A stretch of DNA of 26,369 nt from Pseudomonadota bacterium (GTDB lineage Bacteria; Pseudomonadota; Alphaproteobacteria; Sphingomonadales; Sphingomonadaceae). Where the stretch lies: assembly GCA_023426225.1 (NCBI GenBank), contig JAFABD010000164.1, positions 1 through 26,369 of the forward strand, in the 5' to 3' direction. Numbering within the stretch: position 1 is the stretch's first letter; every line of letters starts with the position of its first letter. Under the pieces are notes generated by a model, which ran no database searches, was not told the origin of the DNA, and saw only the letters and a list, made by a program, of their open reading frames with translations. The position numbers and the translations under genes were made by a program. Below, in pieces: positions 9,077 through 14,696 of the stretch.

Positions 9077-9469
9077 GCCGAGCGCGCGGAAGCTCGCCCA
9101 GGCGTCGCCCGCCACGATCAGATGGTCGATCAGCCGCACGTCGATGAGCTTGAGCGCCCTGGCGATCTGCTGCGTCGCGTCGCGATCGGCGGTGCTGGGT
9201 CGCGCGATGCCGCTCGGGTGGTTGTGCACCAGCACCAGCGCCGCCGCGCCGAAACCCAGCGCATCGGCCAGCATGTCGCGCAGCGGAAAGATCAGCGCGC
9301 CGTCCGAAGGCGAGCGGACATAGCGCAGCGCGAGCAGGCGGCGCTCGCCGTCGAGATAGGCGATCCCCGCCACCTCGCAGCGCTCGCGCGCCAACGGCGC
9401 GAACAGCGTCCGCGCGGCAGCGACATCGTGGAGGGTGCGGGGCGAAGCGATCGGCTGATACGCGGACAT
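9068..9469 (-). CDS. radC: RadC-like JAB-domain protein (short form, no HhH domain)
   Basis: MPN/JAB metalloprotease-like domain of the RadC family, whose molecular role is still unclear. The metal-site pattern is intact: E32, H82 and H84 (HNHPSG), S92 and D95. The C-terminal DVRLIDHLIV...SFRALGLL is typical of RadC. At 133 residues it has only the JAB domain; full RadC (about 220) carries an N-terminal helix-hairpin-helix region that is missing here. The ATG at 9469 is preferred because residues of the longer frame (up to 9532) look non-coding and would run over the LexA-like box. No clear Shine-Dalgarno. Divergent from thyA. Confidence 0.85.
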   Translation of the reverse strand: MSAYQPIASPRTLHDVAAARTLFAPLARERCEVAGIAYLDGERRLLALRYVRSPSDGALIFPLRDMLADALGFGAAALVLVHNHPSGIARPSTADRDATQQIARALKLIDVRLIDHLIVAGDAWASFRALGLL

Positions 9470-9509
9470 GCGCCCCGGATTGCCATGCCGCCCTTTAACA
9501 GCCGATCGC

Positions 9510-9524
9510 GAACCGGTCCGGAAC
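9510..9524 (-). promoter_or_regulatory. LexA (SOS) box candidate upstream of radC
   Basis: On the minus strand the sequence reads GTTCCGGACCGGTTC, an exact match to the alphaproteobacterial LexA consensus GTTC-N7-GTTC. It ends about 40 bases before the radC ATG, a normal operator position, and about 85 bases before thyA on the other strand. The match is seen directly; LexA control is inferred. An eight-base motif can arise by chance, but its placement in a short divergent promoter region favours function. Confidence 0.6.
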
Positions 9525-9608
9525 GGCGCCAAGGCGGGATTTGCCTCCGTTTCGGATCAAGTCGCACGCCCCGTTCCCGCGCGCCTCGAAATCCGATAGG
9601 CAGGCGCC

Positions 9609-10403
9609 ATGCGGCAATATCTTGACCTGATGGCGCGCGCGCTCAACGAGGGCGTCGACGTGATGGACCGGACCGGAGTGGGAACGCGATCGGTGTTCGG
9701 CCACCAGATGCGGTTCGACCTTGCCCAGGGCTTTCCGCTGCTCACGACCAAGAAACTGCACGTCCGCTCGATCTTCATCGAGCTGCTGTGGTTCCTGCGC
9801 GGCGACACCAATGTCCGCTGGCTGCAGGAAAACGGCGTGACCATCTGGGACGAATGGGCCGACGCCGACGGCAATCTGGGGCCCGTCTATGGCAAGCAAT
9901 GGCGCGACTGGGCGACCGCCGACGGCCGCGCCATCGACCAGATCGCCGAGCTGATCGACACGATCCGCACCAATCCGGGATCGCGCCGGCAGGTGGTGAC
10001 GGCGTGGAACCCCGGGGAGCTGGCCGCGATGGCGCTCAGCCCGTGCCACTGCCTGTTCCAGACCTATGTCGCCAACGGGCGACTGAGCCTTCAACTCTAT
10101 CAACGGTCGGCGGACATTTTCCTGGGCGTGCCGTTCAACATCGCGAGCTATGCGCTGCTGACGCACCTGCTGGCGCAGCAATGCGACCTGCTGCCGGGCG
10201 AGTTCATCTGGACCGGCGGCGACTGCCACCTCTATTCGAACCATTTCGAGCAGGCGCGCACGCAGCTGAGCCGCACGCCGGGGCCGCTGCCACGGCTTGA
10301 GATCGTGCGGCGCGCGCCGTCGATCGACGCCTATGACTATGCCGATTTCGTGCTCCACGATTATGTGGCGCAACCGCATATCAAGGCGCCGGTGGCGGTC
10401 TGA
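9609..10403 (+). CDS. thyA: Thymidylate synthase
   Basis: Converts dUMP to dTMP using methylene-tetrahydrofolate, releasing dihydrofolate. It is 264 residues, the same as E. coli ThyA, with the nucleophile at C146 in LSPCHCLFQ. Other family motifs are DRTGVGTRS (20-28), TTKKLH (46-51), and [15 protein letters not shown] with the downstream HLYSNH. Only a weak AGG precedes the ATG. Seven bases separate its stop from folA, whose enzyme recycles the dihydrofolate made here, so the two are surely co-transcribed. Confidence 0.97.
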   Translation: MRQYLDLMARALNEGVDVMDRTGVGTRSVFGHQMRFDLAQGFPLLTTKKLHVRSIFIELLWFLRGDTNVRWLQENGVTIWDEWADADGNLGPVYGKQWRDWATADGRAIDQIAELIDTIRTNPGSRRQVVTAWNPGELAAMALSPCHCLFQTYVANGRLSLQLYQRSADIFLGVPFNIASYALLTHLLAQQCDLLPGEFIWTGGDCHLYSNHFEQARTQLSRTPGPLPRLEIVRRAPSIDAYDYADFVLHDYVAQPHIKAPVAV

Positions 10404-10410
10404 AACGCGG

Positions 10411-10905
10411 ATGATCAGCTTTCACCTTGCCCGCGCCGACAATGGCGTGATCGGCCGCGACGGCAAGCTGCCGTGGCACCTGCCCGCCGACCTCAAGCGT
10501 TTCAAGGCGCAGACGATGGGGCGTGCCATGGTGATGGGCCGAAAGACCTTCGAGAGCTTTCCCGCGCCGCTGCCCGGCCGGCGGCATATCGTCCTGACGC
10601 GCGACACCGCCTGGCGGGCCGAGGGCGCGGAGGTGGCGCATACGCCCGCGGCGGCGCTGGCGCTGGCCGGGGGCGACGCGGCAATCATCGGCGGCGCCGA
10701 GGTCTTTGCGCTGTTCCTGCCGCTGGCCGACCGGATCGAACTGACCGAAATCCATGCCGCGCCCGAAGGCGACGCGCTCGTTCCCGCCTTTGATCCGCTT
10801 GCATGGCGCGAAACCGCGCGCGAGGATCATGCCGCCGAAGCGGGGCGGCCCGCCTACAGCTTCGTGACGATGGAGCGGGTGCGATGCGGAGACGGACAAG
10901 AATAG
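10411..10905 (+). CDS. folA: Dihydrofolate reductase
   Basis: Reduces dihydrofolate to tetrahydrofolate with NADPH, regenerating the cofactor spent by thymidylate synthase. The 164-residue protein has W22 and catalytic D27 (LPWHLPADLKRFK), the NADPH-binding MGRKTFES, and IIGGAEVF near residues 92-99. It follows thyA after seven bases. Its 3' end overlaps the next gene by 22 bases, so a three-gene transcript is likely. Confidence 0.96.
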   Translation: MISFHLARADNGVIGRDGKLPWHLPADLKRFKAQTMGRAMVMGRKTFESFPAPLPGRRHIVLTRDTAWRAEGAEVAHTPAAALALAGGDAAIIGGAEVFALFLPLADRIELTEIHAAPEGDALVPAFDPLAWRETAREDHAAEAGRPAYSFVTMERVRCGDGQE

Positions 10906-12062
10906 CCTGGACGGTGGTTGCCGTCCTGGCGGCGGCGGCAATCGGCTTTTTCGCGCTGGCGCCCGGGATCGTCGAGCGCGGGATGAACCGGGTGATCCCG
11001 GCGCCGCTGCCCCGGGTGAGCGCGGCGACGCGCGCGCTGCACGCGCGGCTGCAGATCGCCGACATGCATGCCGATTCGCTGTTGTGGCAACGCGACCTGC
11101 TGACCCGCGGCACGCGCGGACAGGTCGACCTGCCCCGGCTGATCGAGGGCAATGTCGCGCTGCAGGTCTTTTCGTCGGTCACCAAGACGCCGCGCGGACA
11201 GAATTACGACGCCAACGGCGCCGACAGCGACAACATCACCTCGCTGGTGATCGCACAGTTGCAGCCGGTGCGGACCTGGCGGTCGCTGCTCGAACGCTCG
11301 CTGTGGCATGCCGAGAAGCTCGAACGCGCCGCGGCCGATTCGAACGGCCAGTTGCGCGTAATCCGCACCCCCGCCGATCTCGACCGGCTGCTCGCCGACC
11401 GCGCGCGCGGCCAGCGCGTCGTCGGGGGCATGCTGTCGATCGAGGGATTGCAGGATCTGGAGGGACGCCCCGACAACCTCGCCCGGCTTTACGCCGCGGG
11501 GTTCCGCATGGCGGGGTTCGCGCATTTCTTCGACACCGACGTCGCCGGATCGATGCACGGGATCGCCAAGCGCGGCCTGACGCCGATGGGACGCGAGGTG
11601 CTGCGCCGGATGGAGCGGATGGGCATGATCGTCGATGTGGCACATGCAAGCCATGCCGCGGTCGCCGACATCCTGGCGACCGCGCGCCGCCCGGTGGTGT
11701 CGAGCCATGGCGGCGTGCAGGCAACGTGCCGCGTCAACCGCAACCTGACCGACGACGAGGTTCGCGGAATCGCGCGCACCGGCGGCGTCATCGGCATCGG
11801 TTACTGGGACGCGGCGATCTGCTCGACCAGCCCGCGTGCGGTGGCAGCGGCGGTAGCGCATGTGCGCGACCTGGTGGGAATCGACCATGTCGGGCTCGGG
11901 TCGGATTTCGACGGCGCGGTGACCACCGGCTTCGACACCGCCCAGCTTGTCGAGGTGACGCAGGCGCTGGTCGATCGCGGCTTTTCGGAAGCCGACATCG
12001 CCAAGGTGATGGGCGGCAACGTGCTGCGGGTGATTCGCGCCGGGATCGTTCCCGCGCCGTGA
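10884..12062 (+). CDS. Membrane dipeptidase, peptidase family M19 (renal dipeptidase type)
   Basis: Zinc dipeptidase of the TIM-barrel M19 family, which hydrolyses dipeptides including ones with D-residues. An N-terminal hydrophobic segment (about residues 7-27) looks like an uncleaved signal anchor, placing the enzyme in the periplasm. Metal ligands fit the family: H62 and D64 (DMHADS), E187 (SIEGLQ), H254 (VAHAS) and H275 (SSHGG); LGSDFDG follows near the C-terminus. The ATG at 10884 has GGAG eight bases upstream, inside folA; an upstream in-frame ATG at 10803 would only add sequence that is folA read out of frame. 392 residues. It ends 19 bases from the convergent LytTR gene. Confidence 0.92.
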   Translation: MRRRTRIAWTVVAVLAAAAIGFFALAPGIVERGMNRVIPAPLPRVSAATRALHARLQIADMHADSLLWQRDLLTRGTRGQVDLPRLIEGNVALQVFSSVTKTPRGQNYDANGADSDNITSLVIAQLQPVRTWRSLLERSLWHAEKLERAAADSNGQLRVIRTPADLDRLLADRARGQRVVGGMLSIEGLQDLEGRPDNLARLYAAGFRMAGFAHFFDTDVAGSMHGIAKRGLTPMGREVLRRMERMGMIVDVAHASHAAVADILATARRPVVSSHGGVQATCRVNRNLTDDEVRGIARTGGVIGIGYWDAAICSTSPRAVAAAVAHVRDLVGIDHVGLGSDFDGAVTTGFDTAQLVEVTQALVDRGFSEADIAKVMGGNVLRVIRAGIVPAP

Positions 12063-12081
12063 CCCGCACGGGGGCGGCCGG

Positions 12082-12969
12082 TCAGGGCGCGGTCGGCAGA
12101 TCGGCCAGCCAGCCGCGCTCGCGCAGCGTCGCGACGCTCGACCGCGCAACGGGCACCTCGCGCCCGTCGACCAGCCGCAGGCGCAGGTTGCGATCCTGAC
12201 GCACCGCCGCGACGACGGCGTCACGGGCGACCCACCAGCTGCGATGCACGCGCTCGCCGGGGACGCCCTCGAGCTCGGCGACGGCGTCGCGCATCCGGAT
12301 GAGGATCAGCGCGCTGCCCGCTGGGGTATGGGCGCGGACATAATGATCCTCGTTTTCGAGACAGAGCAGCGTGTCGCCAAGATGCGCCGGCAGCCGATCG
12401 AGGAAAGGCGCGCGCCCGACGGTGGCCGGCACCGCAACGACCGGCGGCGCTTCATCGGACGCGGCGGGCGGCGGCGGGGCGGCGGCTTCGGCCTCGATTG
12501 AGGAGGGATGTGCGAACGACGAGACGTCTGGCGCCGCCGACGGCACGGGCGCCGCACGGCGGACGAGCAGTTGCACCACGGTCAGCGTCGCACCGACGAT
12601 CAACACCTGCGGGTAAAGCCCCGCCAGGTCGGCGATCGTTACCCCGCGCCAACGAAACCCGGTCCAGGCGAGCGCGACGATCACGCTCGTCGGAATCGAG
12701 GCAAAGCCGCAGGCGAGCGCGATCGCGACGCCCACGGGCATCCCCGACTGCGCGGCAAAGGCGCGGCCGGCCGCAATCACCGGCCGGAAAAAGACATAGC
12801 CGCCCGCGATCGCGATCCCCCATTGCAGCAGCCGCGTTTCGACCGGCCGCGCAAACGAACCGAAGGGGCCGAGCAGCGCGAGCACGAGCATCGCACCGCC
12901 CAGCACCGCCAGTTCGACGCCCCAGCGACGCACGCCCGTCACGCGCGCGGCCCGTTCATGCTTCGCCAA
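12082..12969 (-). CDS. Membrane-anchored LytTR-family transcriptional regulator
   Basis: The C-terminal 100 residues are a LytTR DNA-binding domain (LPAHLGDTLLCLENEDHYV, then VHRSWWVARDAV and NLRLRLVDGREVPVARS). The first 140 or so residues contain four hydrophobic segments, so the regulator is tied to the inner membrane; an Ala/Pro-rich linker joins the parts. There is no receiver domain. The start is uncertain: TTG at 12969 has GGGAGG eleven bases upstream, while GTG at 12942 is an alternative; the longer open frame to 13197 runs into the divergent gene and is not credible. Membrane LytTR regulators with a transmembrane partner are a known class, which makes the divergent DUF2306 gene a candidate partner or target (inference). 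Confidence 0.85.
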   Translation of the reverse strand: MAKHERAARVTGVRRWGVELAVLGGAMLVLALLGPFGSFARPVETRLLQWGIAIAGGYVFFRPVIAAGRAFAAQSGMPVGVAIALACGFASIPTSVIVALAWTGFRWRGVTIADLAGLYPQVLIVGATLTVVQLLVRRAAPVPSAAPDVSSFAHPSSIEAEAAAPPPPAASDEAPPVVAVPATVGRAPFLDRLPAHLGDTLLCLENEDHYVRAHTPAGSALILIRMRDAVAELEGVPGERVHRSWWVARDAVVAAVRQDRNLRLRLVDGREVPVARSSVATLRERGWLADLPTAP

Positions 12970-13083
12970 CGGGACAGGCGCCTCCCGGCGGGACCCGCGA
13001 CGAAACCGGACGCGCCGGCCGCGAAATCGCGCTGGCCCGCCAAGCGGCACCCGGCAGGATCGGCGGCAACCCAGGAGGCATTC

Positions 13084-13596
13084 ATGACCCGTTCCACGAT
13101 TTCCGCCATTGCCGTCCCCGCTCCCGCCCGGCTCGACCGGCTGGTCCTGATCGCCGGCAGCGTCGCCGGCGGTGCCATCCTGCTCGCCATTGCGCATGGT
13201 CTTGTGAGCGGCGCCATCGCAAGGTCAAGCGGTTACAGTCTGTGGCTGACGCTGCATCTGGTATCGGTGATCCCGGCGCTGCCGCTTGGCGCCTATGTCC
13301 TGCTGCGCCGCAAGGGTGATGCGCTCCACCGCGCGCTCGGCCGGATCTGGGCCGTGCTGATGCTGGTCGCCGCGCTGTCGAGCCTGGCGCTGCACGGGAT
13401 CACCGGCGGGTTGAGCCCGATCCACCTGCTGTCGCTGATCGTGCTGGTGATGGTGCCGCGCGGGATCGTCCAGGCGATCCGTCACGACATCGCCGGGCAC
13501 CGCCGCACGATGACGCTGACCTATCTGGGGCTGTCGGTCGCCGGGCTGTTCACGCTGCTGCCGGGACGGCTGCTCGGCACCTGGCTCTTCGGCTGA
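13084..13596 (+). CDS. DUF2306-family membrane protein
   Basis: A 170-residue integral membrane protein with about four hydrophobic helices. The family pattern is visible: LTLHLVSVIPALPLGAYVLL, RKGDALHRALGRIW, LSPIHLLSLI, and RHDIAGHRRTM. Conserved histidines near the membrane boundaries are typical of DUF2306, for which no function is established. The ATG has a textbook AGGAGG five bases upstream, implying good translation. It is divergent from the LytTR regulator, with about 114 bases between their starts holding both promoters. I saw no clear LytTR-type direct repeats in that gap. Confidence 0.8.
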   Translation: MTRSTISAIAVPAPARLDRLVLIAGSVAGGAILLAIAHGLVSGAIARSSGYSLWLTLHLVSVIPALPLGAYVLLRRKGDALHRALGRIWAVLMLVAALSSLALHGITGGLSPIHLLSLIVLVMVPRGIVQAIRHDIAGHRRTMTLTYLGLSVAGLFTLLPGRLLGTWLFG

Positions 13597-13658
13597 GCGC
13601 GCCGCCGCGCTCGCCCCGGCCATTGGCATCGGCGCCGGCAATCCCTATAGCCACGCGC

Positions 13659-14585
13659 ATGCAGCGGCTGGACGGCGGCTCGGCGGTTCCGCCTCCCTTC
13701 CGGGGCGCGATCGTTGCGCTGGGCAATTTCGACGGATTCCATCTCGGGCACCAGGCGGTGGTCGGCCGCGCCGTGGAGCGCGCGCGCGCCGAAGGGCGCC
13801 CGGCGGTCGTCGCCACCTTCGACCCGCACCCGCGCCGTTTCTTTCAGCCCGACGCCGCCCCCTTTCGCCTGACCACGCTCGACCAGCGCCAGCGGCTGTT
13901 CGGCGCGGGCGGCGCCGATGCGATGCTCGTCTTTCATTTCGACGCGACGCTCGCGCGACTCTCGGCGCGCCAGTTCGCCGAGCAGCTGGTCGAGACGATC
14001 GGCGCGGCCGGCGTGGTGACCGGCGAGGATTTCACGTTCGGCAAGGGGCGCGAGGGCAATGTCGCGATGCTCGCCGCGCTGGGCGCCGAACTCGGTTTCA
14101 CCGCCGAGACCGTCGCCGCAGTGAAGCTTGACGGGCACGTCGTCTCGTCGAGCGGAATCCGCGACCATCTGTGGGCCGGGCGTCCGCGCGAGGCGGCTGC
14201 GCTGCTGACGCGACCGTTCGCGATCGAGGCGGTGGTCGAAGGCGGCGCCAAGCTGGGCCGCCAGCTCGGCTACCCTACCGCCAACATGCGGCTGGGCAGC
14301 TATCTGCGCCCGGCCTATGGCATCTATGCCGTGCGCGGGCGGCTTGCCGACGGGCGGCTGCTCGACGGCGTCGCCAATCTGGGCATCCGGCCCAGCTTCG
14401 ACCCGCCGGTCGAGTTGCTCGAAAGCCATTTCTTCGATTTCGCGGGCGACCTTTACGGGCAAGCCGTCGAGGTGTCGCTGATCGACTATCTGCGTCCCGA
14501 GGCGAAGTTCGACAGTCTCGACGCGCTGACGGCCCAGATGCACCGCGACGCGGCCGAGGCACGCGCGCGGCTTGCCCAGCGTTGA
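13659..14585 (+). CDS. ribF: Bifunctional riboflavin kinase / FAD synthetase
   Basis: Phosphorylates riboflavin to FMN and adenylylates FMN to FAD. The N-terminal nucleotidyltransferase domain has GNFDGFHLGH at 22-31 and the SSSGIR motif at 163-168. The C-terminal flavokinase domain has GYPTAN at 204-209 and an NLGIRPSF motif. At 308 residues it has normal length. The ATG at 13659 is chosen; a TTG at 13623 would extend it, but no Shine-Dalgarno supports either strongly. The order ribF-ileS-lspA is conserved in proteobacteria. No FMN riboswitch is seen upstream. Confidence 0.95.
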   Translation: MQRLDGGSAVPPPFRGAIVALGNFDGFHLGHQAVVGRAVERARAEGRPAVVATFDPHPRRFFQPDAAPFRLTTLDQRQRLFGAGGADAMLVFHFDATLARLSARQFAEQLVETIGAAGVVTGEDFTFGKGREGNVAMLAALGAELGFTAETVAAVKLDGHVVSSSGIRDHLWAGRPREAAALLTRPFAIEAVVEGGAKLGRQLGYPTANMRLGSYLRPAYGIYAVRGRLADGRLLDGVANLGIRPSFDPPVELLESHFFDFAGDLYGQAVEVSLIDYLRPEAKFDSLDALTAQMHRDAAEARARLAQR

Positions 14586-14696
14586 CGCAGACGCCCCCGA
14601 TCGTCGCGGGGCGGGCACAAAAATCGCCTCGCCGGCCCCGACAGCGGCGGCAGAGGGATGACTTCGCCCCCCACACAAGCTAATCCCGCGCGACCC

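Noticed and set aside
12970..13197. Upstream extension of the LytTR regulator
   Set aside because: It runs into the start of the divergent DUF2306 gene and reads as Gly/Arg-rich noise before the first membrane helix.
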